DNA of 19,944 bases from Candidatus Heimdallarchaeota archaeon (GCA_016839875.1 JAEOTK010000391.1:1-19944), one strand, 5' to 3'; positions 7,061 through 15,372 are shown, counted from the first letter of the stretch. Notes: generated from the letters alone by a model not told the origin. Translations and numbers: made by a program.

Positions 7061-8059
7061 ATGAAGATTCTTCTTACTGGACCGTTTGGAAATGTTGGTG
7101 AAAGTACCCTAGAAGAGCTTATCAAACAAGGATATGAAGTTCGATGTTTTGATAAGAAAACTAGACGTACAAAGAAGGTTTACAAACATATGTCAAAGAA
7201 GTATCCAAATAGATTTGAAACAATATGGGGAGATATTAGAAATTCTGAAGATGTAGAGAATATTGTTCAAGGAGGAATTGATTTTGTCATCCATCTTTGC
7301 GCAGTTATTCCGCCTGATTTTGAAAAAGATCCTATTTATGCGAATGAAGTTAATACTGGTGGTATGCAGAACTTAGTTAATGCAGTAGAGAAGCTATCAA
7401 ACAAACCTAAAATTCTTTTTACAAGTAGTTTAGCATTATATGGTTCTACAATGGGAGATGATCCTCCTAGAAAGGTAACTGACAGGATTGAACCTTTACC
7501 TCACGATATATATGCTTTCCAAAAATGGGATATGGAAAAGATCCTTCAAGCAAGTTCTTTAGATTGGATGATCTTAAGATTAACAGCTGTTCCTTCTATG
7601 AGAATGCCTATGAAAATTCCTGCATTGATGTTTGAAGTGCCTTTTGATCAAAGAATGGAATCTGTCCATACTTGGGATGTAGGTCTAGCATGCGTAAATG
7701 CAATCAAATTATTTCAAAATCATAAGATTATGAATGTAGCTGGGGGTGATTCTTGTAGAATGACTTCTGGTGAGTATATCACTCGTTTGTTAGAAGCTTT
7801 TGGAGTAGGTGCAATACCTCGAGAATGTTTTAGAGAACCAAAGAACGATAAGGATTGGTTTCATTTAGATTGGTTGTATACCAAGGATTCACAGGAACTT
7901 CTGAAATACCAGCGATATACTCACGACGATTTTGCGCAAGAATTTGAAAGAAGAATCAAGATCAGAAAAATGCTAATTAGTGTTGTTAGTCCATTAGCAA
8001 AATTATTTCTGATTCTTAGGTCTCCTTACTATAGAGAGAATAAGAAAAATGTAAAGTAA
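7061..8059 (+). CDS. NAD(P)-dependent epimerase/dehydratase (extended SDR family)
   Basis: This is a 332-residue Rossmann-fold protein. The nucleotide-binding glycine motif is GPFGNVG (7-13), followed by GDIRN (57-61) and VIHLCAVIPP (76-85). The catalytic region has TSSLALYG (121-128) and YAFQK (151-155), which is the YxxxK catalytic pair with S122/S123. The sequence resembles sugar-nucleotide epimerases, but the substrate-binding C-terminal part (about 190-300) is not specific enough to name a sugar. The last 30 residues contain a hydrophobic, basic stretch (ISVVSPLAKLFLILRSPYYR) that may sit on the membrane surface. The gene is convergent with the longin-like gene, with a 7-base gap. UDP-glucose 4-epimerase is possible but not shown. 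Confidence 0.85.
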   Translation: MKILLTGPFGNVGESTLEELIKQGYEVRCFDKKTRRTKKVYKHMSKKYPNRFETIWGDIRNSEDVENIVQGGIDFVIHLCAVIPPDFEKDPIYANEVNTGGMQNLVNAVEKLSNKPKILFTSSLALYGSTMGDDPPRKVTDRIEPLPHDIYAFQKWDMEKILQASSLDWMILRLTAVPSMRMPMKIPALMFEVPFDQRMESVHTWDVGLACVNAIKLFQNHKIMNVAGGDSCRMTSGEYITRLLEAFGVGAIPRECFREPKNDKDWFHLDWLYTKDSQELLKYQRYTHDDFAQEFERRIKIRKMLISVVSPLAKLFLILRSPYYRENKKNVK

Positions 8060-8066
8060 AACTAGG

Positions 8067-8699
8067 TTATTTCTTAGTCATATATGCTAACTCTAATTCT
8101 AATTTTATATAACGTGGTTGAAACATTCCTTGCATGATTAGCATAAATTTTCTAAACCAACTAATAGATCTAATACCTGCAAATCTTTCTTTAAGAGTTT
8201 TTTCAATAGGACCAATATTTATTCTATAAACACACGCTTTGTCATATTCACATTCTACACAGTTCTTTCTGAATCTTTCACCTTCGTCTAGCAGACCTTC
8301 TTGTGCTATAATCTCTTGAAAACCAGTGAAATGGCTAATATCTCCAACAAAATCTTCGATCTTATCTGAGTATGTTTTCATGAATAAATCTGCAAATAGT
8401 CTCAATCTATTCTTATATTCTTCAAAATCATCTTCTGGATCTGTATTCATAATTACAGTAATTTTTTGATTTGGAAAGGTTAGAGTTTTACTTTTTTCCA
8501 TTTTAAACTCATGAAATTGATTTGGATTTGCTTGATCATAAATTAACATTGCATTGTAAAGTGCTGAATGTAAAAGAGTTTCATCAGTAAAAGTACTGTC
8601 TTTAGCTAAATCTATGCAGTGCATTCCTATGTGACACATCAGTGATCGAGCAAAAAGCGGTATCCCACTTTCATGTGTAATGATGATATTTTGTATCAT
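8067..8699 (-). CDS. Longin-like domain protein with C-terminal cysteine cluster
   Basis: This is a 210-residue protein if it begins at the ATG at 8699. A longer frame starting with TTG at 8744 would add 15 residues, but a TATA-like box at 8721-8730 lies inside that extension at leaderless spacing from the ATG. Residues 3-115 have the longin/roadblock-like pattern: IQNIIITHESGIPLFARSL (2-20), a helix LHSALYNAMLIYDQA (43-57), KTLTFPNQKITVIMNTDP (71-88), then helices EEYKNRLRLFADLF (93-106) and onward. After this comes CVECEYDKAC (147-156), a CxxCx5C arrangement that could hold a metal, perhaps with C22 and C28. The C-terminal 40 residues are basic and hydrophobic (WFRKFMLIMQGMF), suggesting membrane or partner contact. 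It is a different family from the longin-DENN-like pair. Function unknown; a GTPase platform role is inferred from the fold only. Confidence 0.6.
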   Translation of the reverse strand: MIQNIIITHESGIPLFARSLMCHIGMHCIDLAKDSTFTDETLLHSALYNAMLIYDQANPNQFHEFKMEKSKTLTFPNQKITVIMNTDPEDDFEEYKNRLRLFADLFMKTYSDKIEDFVGDISHFTGFQEIIAQEGLLDEGERFRKNCVECEYDKACVYRINIGPIEKTLKERFAGIRSISWFRKFMLIMQGMFQPRYIKLELELAYMTKK

Positions 8700-8720
8700 T
8701 AAGAGTAATTTAATAATCAC

Positions 8721-8730
8721 TATATTATTC
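8721..8730 (-). promoter_or_regulatory. TATA-like box supporting the ATG at 8699
   Basis: On the minus strand the sequence reads GAATAATATA, ending 21 bases before the ATG at 8699. This is the basis for trimming the gene from the TTG at 8744. A second AT-rich box at 8745-8755 could give a leadered transcript. Confidence 0.45.
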
Positions 8731-8751
8731 TTACTATTTTTCAAATTATAT

Positions 8752-10125
8752 TTATCTTAGTTCATTCATTTCAACTGTTCTTTCTTCTAATCTGGAAATA
8801 TCAGCTGCAAAAGCCATTAGATGTGATTCAAGTGCTGATTTAACATCTGTAAGAGGTGCTTGAGTAGATTTATCTCTAGCTGTTTGCAAAAATGATGCTA
8901 TTAATTTGTCATCTCCCCCACCATGACCAACTAAAATTCCTGTTTTTCTTATGATTTCTTCTTTTCCAGTATAAGCATCTATAAAACGGATTGTATCACC
9001 TGAGAAGAGGAAACCCCCTATTATTGTTCCTTTTGTTCCATCTATTCGTAAGGTCCTCCCTTCTTCGGGAGAAAATCCGTGCATTGTAAAAGTGGCAGTA
9101 GTATTGTTTTCAAATTCAATATTTACAACCTGATGATCTACAACATTGTGATCTTCAACTGCATATACGCATTTACCATAATTTGTATCCCTTAGTGCTT
9201 TCATTCTTCCTTCTAAAGAGAAATCTTTAGTAATAGTACTTACAGGCCAGTCTTTAACTCGGTTGATTTTACTAAAAGGATAGAATCTTTTAAGTTTAGG
9301 ATTTTTGAGAACAGATCTGGAAATAAATTTTTCAAGTAATTTTCCTCCTTTGCTTGAAACTTGAAGTGAAGGTTCTATATTGATATAGATTCTAGGAGCA
9401 TAGTATAAGCAGTTTTCAGAAACAGGGCATCCATCAATGCATCTATCAGGAGCACCATTAGGTTGATTTTTTCTTCCAAAATGAGTTTGAGAGCCAAATG
9501 AACTTATCTTCTTAGCAGGAGAACCTATTAACCAGAAAAGTATATCCATATCATGACATGATTTAGCTAAAATCATAGGACTAGTTTTATCTCTGTTATG
9601 CCAATGACCTCTAATGTATGAATGTGCATAATGAAATGAAGATACATTTTCTCTGAGAGAAATATTAACTACTTCACCTATTCTTCCAGATTTTATTAAT
9701 GAGTATATTGAAGAATAAAATCCAGTATATCTACATACATGACAAATGTGCAATAATTTTCCTGTTTCTTTTGAAACATCTACTAGTTTCTTACAATCTT
9801 CTATACTTGTGGCCATTGGCTTTTCTAGTAAAACATCATATCCTTTTCTCATAGCTAAAATAGCAGGTTTAGCATGCATTTGATCTTGTGTAGTAATTAT
9901 CGCAATATCAGCTAGTTTTTCGATAGCTAGAATTTGTTCCCAACTTGAAAAACATTTATCTGACTCAAGATGATGTTTTTCTTGAATACTAATCCTTCTT
10001 TCTTCTATTGGTTCCGCTACAGCAACGACTTTCATTTTATTTGGAAATCTTAAGGCATATTTTGCATAAATATCCCCTCCCCTATCACCTGCACCTATTA
10101 TTATTGCTTCTATTGGTTCAATCAT
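8752..10125 (-). CDS. Gfo/Idh/MocA family oxidoreductase with a cysteine-containing insert
   Basis: This is a 457-residue NAD(P)-dependent oxidoreductase. The N-terminal Rossmann domain has EAIIIGAGDRG (6-16), ITTQDQMHA (77-85) and the hallmark EKP (101-103). The C-terminal domain carries the catalytic-type motif SCHDMDILFWL (189-199) with H191 and D194. An insert at about 220-260 contains CIDGCPVSENC (229-239), a Cx3Cx5C cluster, and the total length exceeds the usual 330-380 residues. The insert and the glycine-rich GHGGGDD (400-406) recur in uncharacterised sugar-type dehydrogenases of this superfamily, so a carbohydrate substrate is likely but unproven. Its stop lies 52 bases before the start of the longin-like gene on the same strand. 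It is divergent from the secreted phosphatase/nuclease gene. Confidence 0.88.
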   Translation of the reverse strand: MIEPIEAIIIGAGDRGGDIYAKYALRFPNKMKVVAVAEPIEERRISIQEKHHLESDKCFSSWEQILAIEKLADIAIITTQDQMHAKPAILAMRKGYDVLLEKPMATSIEDCKKLVDVSKETGKLLHICHVCRYTGFYSSIYSLIKSGRIGEVVNISLRENVSSFHYAHSYIRGHWHNRDKTSPMILAKSCHDMDILFWLIGSPAKKISSFGSQTHFGRKNQPNGAPDRCIDGCPVSENCLYYAPRIYINIEPSLQVSSKGGKLLEKFISRSVLKNPKLKRFYPFSKINRVKDWPVSTITKDFSLEGRMKALRDTNYGKCVYAVEDHNVVDHQVVNIEFENNTTATFTMHGFSPEEGRTLRIDGTKGTIIGGFLFSGDTIRFIDAYTGKEEIIRKTGILVGHGGGDDKLIASFLQTARDKSTQAPLTDVKSALESHLMAFAADISRLEERTVEMNELR

Positions 10126-10144
10126 TAACCCTAGTTTGATAAAG

Positions 10145-10158
10145 ATATTTTATATATT
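10145..10158 (-). promoter_or_regulatory. TATA box of the Gfo/Idh/MocA gene
   Basis: The minus strand reads AAATATATAAAATA here, with its centre about 26 bases before the ATG at 10125. This predicts a leaderless transcript. Confidence 0.6.
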
Positions 10159-10194
10159 TTCTTACTCTTAGGAGTTATGTTTTTTTTTGCTTTT

Positions 10195-10214
10195 AATCAA
10201 TCATCTAATTGATT
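10195..10214. repeat. Perfect 7-bp inverted repeat between divergent promoters
   Basis: AATCAAT, six bases, then ATTGATT: perfect 7-base arms in the 135-base region between the oxidoreductase and the secreted enzyme. It lies just upstream of the right-hand TATA box, so it could be an operator. In such AT-rich DNA a short palindrome may also be chance. Confidence 0.35.
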
Positions 10215-10230
10215 TGAGCAACATTTAATA

Positions 10231-10241
10231 AGCTATAAATG
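10231..10241 (+). promoter_or_regulatory. TATA box of the secreted EEP-family gene
   Basis: AGCTATAAATG ends 20 bases before the ATG at 10261. This favours that ATG over the TTG at 10252 as the start codon. Confidence 0.55.
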
Positions 10242-10260
10242 TATCTTTTAATTGGTTTTA

Positions 10261-11643
10261 ATGAAAAAAATCATAGTAATACCACTTACATTAACGCTTA
10301 TTGTAGCAATAATAGTGCCTGTTGTTGTAACTCATTATGTGAATAGAGACGAAACACTAATCCATAGATATTCTCCTGGAATGCATGATATACTATCAGG
10401 AACTGTATCTCTTGAAGTAAGTTTACGATTTGATGCAGGAGAAGCATCTTTTAGTATTTATTTTGATGAGGAACTTGTTTCCTCCTCTAATTCGTATGAT
10501 CTGGACACAACTGATTATAACGATGGTCCTTATGAGATAATCTTCAATGCAAAAGAAAAAGGCAAAAAGACCACAGCTGAAATTGTAGGAGTTGTTATTG
10601 ATAATCATATAGATCCCCCTCCAACAGATGCTTTCAAAGTCGTGAATTACAATATTTGGGAAAGTGGAAGGGAAATGATAGGTTTTCTTGGTGGAGTTAG
10701 ACCTCAAGATGCCTGGTTAGATGTTCTAAAAGAGGAAAATGCAGATATTGCAATTCTTGTAGAAACAGGTTTTTTGGATAATAATTATAACTCTCCATTA
10801 AATAGAGCAATAAAGATACTAAGCGGATATTTTTACAAAGAAGCACCTTACCAAGGAGAAGTTGAACAAGATATCCCTGCGGCTACAGATGGAGAAGGTA
10901 TAATTAGTAGATTTCCAATACTTGAATTCTATCAAATAAAAGAATACGAGCTAGATGATGGCAGTATGCATCATTATCATCATGATTTTTGTGATGCAGT
11001 AGTTGATATAGCTGGAACAGTAACTCACTTTATAGGTTATCATGGTAAATGTTGTCAACCTGATCCTGTTTGCAATACTACACTGATGAGAGAAAATGAA
11101 ACACAAGGAATTATTAATTACCTTGATGATATAGGTGATGTTCCTGTAATGTTTTTAGGTGATTTTAATTCCTTTTCTCCAGAAGATGTTGGAGATTTAG
11201 CTCCTATGGGCAATTTAGGGGGTGGATCAATGCGAATGCTTCTTACACCAGAAGATCCTGTTTATGGACAATATTCATCTAAAGTGCATAATTTTACAGA
11301 TGTTTTTAGAACATTGAATCCAACTGAATTTGGTCCTACCTTTGGATATTGGGAAACGCAATATTGGGGCAGAATAGATTATATTCTTGTAAACGATCAC
11401 TGGGCAGATAAGATGATTAATTCTACTGTAGGAGATACACCTTCAGCAAATGCAAGTTCAGATCATTATGCAGTAGATTGCTTCTTCTCTCTAGATGAGG
11501 AATATTCTTTTTTTGGTCAGCAGATGATTAAAGAAAGCAAATCTCAAATCCAAATAGAAATAGAACCAAAGAAACTACCAGAAGTTTTCAAGATAATTTA
11601 TTTTGTTATTGTAATCAATCCGAAAAGCGTCTTGATTGTTTAG
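10261..11643 (+). CDS. Secreted endonuclease/exonuclease/phosphatase (EEP) family enzyme
   Basis: This is a 460-residue protein from the ATG at 10261; a TTG three codons upstream is the only longer option. A hydrophobic N-terminal segment after MKK (residues 4-24) is a signal peptide or anchor. Residues 40-115 form a small beta-sandwich, Ig-like domain ending in VVIDN. The EEP domain follows, with YNIW (130-133), the metal-binding glutamate in LVETG (E158), GYHGKCC (239-245), GDFNS (300-304), RIDYILV (371-377) and the catalytic SDHY (400-403). The family hydrolyses phosphodiesters or phosphomonoesters (DNases, sphingomyelinases, inositol phosphatases); the substrate here is unknown, and the enzyme acts outside the cell. 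The last 50 residues lie beyond the EEP fold and end in a hydrophobic stretch (KIIYFVIVINPKSVLIV) with no basic tail. Confidence 0.87.
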   Translation: MKKIIVIPLTLTLIVAIIVPVVVTHYVNRDETLIHRYSPGMHDILSGTVSLEVSLRFDAGEASFSIYFDEELVSSSNSYDLDTTDYNDGPYEIIFNAKEKGKKTTAEIVGVVIDNHIDPPPTDAFKVVNYNIWESGREMIGFLGGVRPQDAWLDVLKEENADIAILVETGFLDNNYNSPLNRAIKILSGYFYKEAPYQGEVEQDIPAATDGEGIISRFPILEFYQIKEYELDDGSMHHYHHDFCDAVVDIAGTVTHFIGYHGKCCQPDPVCNTTLMRENETQGIINYLDDIGDVPVMFLGDFNSFSPEDVGDLAPMGNLGGGSMRMLLTPEDPVYGQYSSKVHNFTDVFRTLNPTEFGPTFGYWETQYWGRIDYILVNDHWADKMINSTVGDTPSANASSDHYAVDCFFSLDEEYSFFGQQMIKESKSQIQIEIEPKKLPEVFKIIYFVIVINPKSVLIV

Positions 11644-11660
11644 AACCTTGATTCTAAACA

Positions 11661-11688
11661 TTTTTTGTTTTATTTTATTTCAGTTTTT
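11661..11688 (+). terminator. Oligo-T terminator between convergent genes
   Basis: A run of six T followed by TTTTATTTTATTT and another T5 lies just after the stop of the secreted enzyme. It occupies most of the 48-base gap to the convergent radical SAM gene. Confidence 0.55.
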
Positions 11689-11691
11689 AAT

Positions 11692-12750
11692 TCAGTAAGA
11701 ATCCTTTCCTATTTCTTTTTCAAGATATTCTAGTTCTGCTTCATTCTTTATAACAACTCCAAGATTCCCAATTCTAAGATTCTTTAAACCAGCATCTTTC
11801 ATCTTCAGAAAGCTATGAACCATTTCAGAAATACGAGGTGTTCTATATACAGGACTATCCAGTTTATAGCACGGAAAAAAAGCTAGTAGAGTGGTGGGTA
11901 TTGATGGATTTACTTCTGCTATTAATTGAGCGATTTTTGTATGCTCTTCAGTTTCTACTAAGAATGGAATGTAAAGAGTTAATATTTCCAAGGTAAATCC
12001 ATGATCTATGATTCTTTGAACACTTTCCAATATGTGTTCATTTGCTGTTCCACAGAGTTTCTTATACGTTTCATTAGTATAAGTTTTAATATCTAACCAA
12101 AATGCATCGATTCCTCCTGATGCATATGATTCTAAATTCTGAGGTGTTAAACCATACCCATTTGATTCCAAAAGAATCCAGAAATCATCAAGTTCTTTCC
12201 TTACATGCTTAGCATATTCTAGATAAAATTCAGGTTTACACATTATGTCACCTCCTGTAAAAGCTGCTATATTTCTAGCAGGACCGAATCCTTGCGGACT
12301 AAGAACTACCTGTTCCGGTTTAAGCTTTTGGGGGCATTTTTCTGATTGAACACCATACAATACACACGAACCACAATGTTTGCAAAGTCTATGAGCATGC
12401 CAACTTGTAGCTGCTTCCCTTGGTTCAAAAACAGTTATATGTTTACTATAATCTATTGTAGCTCGTGCTAGCTTTTCTGCGCTCATCCATTCTCCATTAA
12501 CTACTTTGCTGAATTCATGAGAGTGGCATTTCAGACAAGTATGATTACATCCACTCTGATAGATAGAAAGATAATCCTCTGGCCGTGATAAATGATGTGA
12601 TTTTATAACACGTTCATATCCTTTCTTCTCTGAATATCTTAATGTAGCATTGCATGCTAATTTTGATTTTCCTTCTTCTGTTTCAACTAAACAACTACCT
12701 TGAGGAAAACCTTGTTGAATCATTGAACATCCAGAAGGAGTCTTTGACAT
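11692..12750 (-). CDS. Radical SAM enzyme, activating-enzyme-like, with extra cysteine cluster
   Basis: This is a 352-residue radical SAM protein. The SAM-cluster motif CNHTCLKC (68-75) has the canonical Cx3Cx2C spacing. The SAM-binding GGE-like position is TGGDIM (165-170). The segments WILLESNGYG (191-200) and DAFWLDIKTY (215-224) are those of pyruvate-formate-lyase-activating-type enzymes. Between the SAM cluster and the barrel there is a second group, CKHCGSCVLYGVQSEKC (123-139; Cx2Cx2Cx9C), able to hold an additional Fe-S cluster. Further cysteines occur at 8, 20 and 33. This pattern is found in archaeal radical SAM proteins of unknown substrate; no glycyl-radical enzyme is nearby to be activated. 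The ATG at 12750 has its own TATA-like box, so it need not be co-transcribed with the saccharopine-dehydrogenase-like gene upstream. Confidence 0.87.
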   Translation of the reverse strand: MSKTPSGCSMIQQGFPQGSCLVETEEGKSKLACNATLRYSEKKGYERVIKSHHLSRPEDYLSIYQSGCNHTCLKCHSHEFSKVVNGEWMSAEKLARATIDYSKHITVFEPREAATSWHAHRLCKHCGSCVLYGVQSEKCPQKLKPEQVVLSPQGFGPARNIAAFTGGDIMCKPEFYLEYAKHVRKELDDFWILLESNGYGLTPQNLESYASGGIDAFWLDIKTYTNETYKKLCGTANEHILESVQRIIDHGFTLEILTLYIPFLVETEEHTKIAQLIAEVNPSIPTTLLAFFPCYKLDSPVYRTPRISEMVHSFLKMKDAGLKNLRIGNLGVVIKNEAELEYLEKEIGKDSY

Positions 12751-12778
12751 GAGTCTCTAGTTGATATTAGAAAATTGC

Positions 12779-12789
12779 TTTATATTATT
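12779..12789 (-). promoter_or_regulatory. TATA-like box of the radical SAM gene
   Basis: The minus strand reads AAAATAATATA, about 34 bases (centre) before the ATG at 12750. This implies a leader of only a few bases. It sits in the 45-base gap after the upstream gene. Confidence 0.5.
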
Positions 12790-12795
12790 TTGGTC

Positions 12796-13932
12796 TCAAA
12801 GTTCTTCTATCGTTTCCTTGAAAATAACGTTTCTTTTCCATAGATATTCAATAATTTGATGATAAGCTTCTGAATCCTTACCAATTATTTCTGGAGGGAT
12901 AATTCCTTTCTTGTTGAATTTTCCTTCCAACAATATTCTGGCAACAGCTGTGCAAGTGTAACCTGTTGTTCTCGCCATTGAAATGACTCTCTTCTCTTTA
13001 TCATATTTATCAAGCATATCGTAAGTGTACCGGAATCTTTTACCTTCTTTTATACCTTCAATAATTATCTTCATAACAGTAAGATCTTCATCCCCTTCTT
13101 CGAGTTTCCACTGATCAAATAGAAGTTTAGAAGTTAACTCTACAGGTTTGATTTTTTTCCCGTTTACTTCGATTTCCTCTTTGTTGAAGAAACCTGTTTC
13201 TCTTAGCATTCTCATCTTTTCTATATGACCTGGATATCGAAGTGTTTTTTCCTTCATGAACGGAATATCCATTGTCTGAATAAGTGATCGAAGGCCATCT
13301 GTATTAAAGGATTCAAGAGTTCCTACCTCTGGGAAATCTAGTAATTCAGGTTCTGATAATGCAGGTTTAATAACTATTTCACTATTCTCAATATATCTCG
13401 CTAATCTCAGATATTCCTCGATTACATCTGTTGGTGAAAAAGGTGCTTTGTATTCAAAAGGCCAATCTCTTTCAACTGGTAATCCCCCTACATAACATAG
13501 GAATCTTTCAGTTTTATCTAAAATAGAATCGATATGCCCAAGTATGAGGTTACTAGAACCAGGAGCTACTCCACAGTCAACAACAGCTGTTACTCCTTTC
13601 TCCTTCGCTAACTCATCTAGACTGAATGGATCTTCTTCAAAGAATGAGATATCGACTATGTTTTTTCCTGCTTCAATCACTGCTTCAAGTGATTTGTAAC
13701 CCATAAAACCAGGTAGTGCTCCAATTACTAAATCAAAATCCTTCACAATGTCTTTTATGATATTAGGATTAGACAAATCTGCACATATTCCGTGAAGATC
13801 ATAATGATGGGTTAGTTCATCCAAAACTTCTTGATTGTAATCAACTATTGAAACTTCAGTTGATGGGTCTTCTGCTAAATCTCTAGCAATAACATTCCCT
13901 ACTAATCCTGCTCCTAAAACTACTATTTTCAT
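12796..13932 (-). CDS. Saccharopine dehydrogenase-like NAD(P)-binding protein
   Basis: This is a 378-residue cytoplasmic protein. The Rossmann motif is VVLGAGLVG (4-12), with D31 in VDYN suiting NAD. DLVIGALPG (67-75) and the conserved VVDCGVAPGSSN (117-128) follow, then CYVGGLP (146-152) with PFEYKAPFSPTDVIEEY (158-174), all hallmarks of the saccharopine dehydrogenase/LYS9-like family. The length is typical of the archaeal and bacterial members. These act on saccharopine, carboxynorspermidine or unidentified amino acids; no lysine or polyamine gene is next to it, so the substrate is open. The ATG at 13932 is preceded by CAAGG with good SD spacing and by a TATA-like TTTTAAATTC near 13980, pointing to a short leader. 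Confidence 0.88.
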   Translation of the reverse strand: MKIVVLGAGLVGNVIARDLAEDPSTEVSIVDYNQEVLDELTHHYDLHGICADLSNPNIIKDIVKDFDLVIGALPGFMGYKSLEAVIEAGKNIVDISFFEEDPFSLDELAKEKGVTAVVDCGVAPGSSNLILGHIDSILDKTERFLCYVGGLPVERDWPFEYKAPFSPTDVIEEYLRLARYIENSEIVIKPALSEPELLDFPEVGTLESFNTDGLRSLIQTMDIPFMKEKTLRYPGHIEKMRMLRETGFFNKEEIEVNGKKIKPVELTSKLLFDQWKLEEGDEDLTVMKIIIEGIKEGKRFRYTYDMLDKYDKEKRVISMARTTGYTCTAVARILLEGKFNKKGIIPPEIIGKDSEAYHQIIEYLWKRNVIFKETIEEL

Positions 13933-14012
13933 ATCAAAACCTTGAGATGTTGTATGTTATGGGAAACTAAAGAATTTAAAAGATTTTCAGTTGATAAGCT
14001 GCTTATTCCATA

Positions 14013-15365
14013 TTAATCTTCTGTATTTGCTGGATTTACTTGTTCAACATCTACAGCTGAAAACTCTATACTTGGAATTTCAGTGATTTCCTCAGGAGTT
14101 TCATTATCAAAATCATAGTCTATGTCATCTTCAACTTTCCTAAAGGAAGTTAGAAACCAAGTTGAAGCTAGAGCAAGTACACCTAGAATTGCTGAAGCAA
14201 TATACAAGTATTTGATCGAAATAGCATCTGCTATAAAACCACTAAGTATCATCCCTACAGGTGCAGTCATCTGTGCAATTGTAATTCTTACAGACATTAC
14301 TCTTCCAAGTTTCTCTTTAGGAACAACTGTTTGCCATATTGTTTGACTTGCTATATTTGCCATAGGTAATCCAAAACCTGTGATTAGCATTCCGATACCC
14401 ATGAACCAGAACAAACCTGGAGGGGTTAGTGTTGTTACTATATACCCCACATATCCAATTAATATACCCAAAGCAACTCCATTCACTTTTTTCTTAAAAC
14501 CTTTCCAAACGATAAATAAGATCGAACCTGCTATCGTTCCAGCTTGACTGAAAGCTAGCACATAAGAAAGTTGTATTTCTCCCCCACCATGATTTAATAC
14601 AAACAGATTCAGAAGAACAAAGAGTGGCATTAAGAACAAATTAGCTGCAGTAAATACACTAAGTAAAGATAGTAATCCTTTCTTCTCTCTGATAAATGTA
14701 ATTCCCTCTTTGAAATCAGTAAAGAAGGATGATTTCTTTTTCTGCCCTTTGGTTTCTTTTCTTTTGATTTTTGGTATCTTTATGAATATTAAAGGTATAA
14801 CTGCTGCTAGAAAAGTTGCTGCATCTATCCATAATACCTGATGCATTGGAAAGGCCGCATAAAGAACAGCTGCAACTAAAGGTCCTATCAAGAAAATAAT
14901 ACTAGACATGAAGAAATCTATACTGTTGAATCTATTGAGATGTTTTCTTGGAACCATTATGGGAATTAGGGCTTGAATTGCTGGAGTGTGAAACGCTTGA
15001 AAAACTCCTCGTAAAGCTATGAAACCAAGTAGTATTGGAATTGTAACAATACCAACTCTGAATAAGAATAAAAGTACTACAGTTGCAAGTGCTTGGAGGA
15101 AATCAACTGAACCTAACAATCCTTTTCTATTCAATCTATCAACCAAAACACCTGCAACTGGTGTTAATAGTATAGTAGGTGCGAATCCAATAAAAGCTGA
15201 TAATGAAAGATAAACAGCACTTTTTGTTTTTACAGTTATCCACCATATAAGTACAAATTGGACTATGTTTGATCCAAGTAGTGAAGACAATTGCCCAGAC
15301 CAGAAAAATAGATATCCCTTAAGATTCGATGTTATACCATTTTCCTTAATAATCGTATCTTCCAT
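14013..15365 (-). CDS. MFS transporter, probable drug or metabolite exporter
   Basis: This is a 450-residue, 12-helix membrane protein of the major facilitator superfamily, resembling the EntS/macrolide-efflux branch. The loop between helices 2 and 3 carries GVLVDRLNRKG (72-82), the motif A of MFS. A hydrophilic central loop, rich in lysine, lies between the two six-helix halves, and the C-terminus is acidic and cytoplasmic. A frame extending 40 codons upstream to 15485 exists but runs through the promoter and operator region. The ATG at 15365 is preferred because AAAAGGAAC (15373-15381) is at SD distance and a TATA box lies at 15416-15430. It is divergent from a winged-helix regulator, which suggests a locally controlled efflux system. 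The cargo is unknown. Confidence 0.88.
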   Translation of the reverse strand: MEDTIIKENGITSNLKGYLFFWSGQLSSLLGSNIVQFVLIWWITVKTKSAVYLSLSAFIGFAPTILLTPVAGVLVDRLNRKGLLGSVDFLQALATVVLLFLFRVGIVTIPILLGFIALRGVFQAFHTPAIQALIPIMVPRKHLNRFNSIDFFMSSIIFLIGPLVAAVLYAAFPMHQVLWIDAATFLAAVIPLIFIKIPKIKRKETKGQKKKSSFFTDFKEGITFIREKKGLLSLLSVFTAANLFLMPLFVLLNLFVLNHGGGEIQLSYVLAFSQAGTIAGSILFIVWKGFKKKVNGVALGILIGYVGYIVTTLTPPGLFWFMGIGMLITGFGLPMANIASQTIWQTVVPKEKLGRVMSVRITIAQMTAPVGMILSGFIADAISIKYLYIASAILGVLALASTWFLTSFRKVEDDIDYDFDNETPEEITEIPSIEFSAVDVEQVNPANTED

Positions 15366-15372
15366 TTCATCA

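Noticed and set aside
8700..8744. TTG start of the cysteine-cluster longin-like protein
   Set aside because: The 15 extra residues are low-complexity and overlap a TATA-like box that fits the ATG at 8699.
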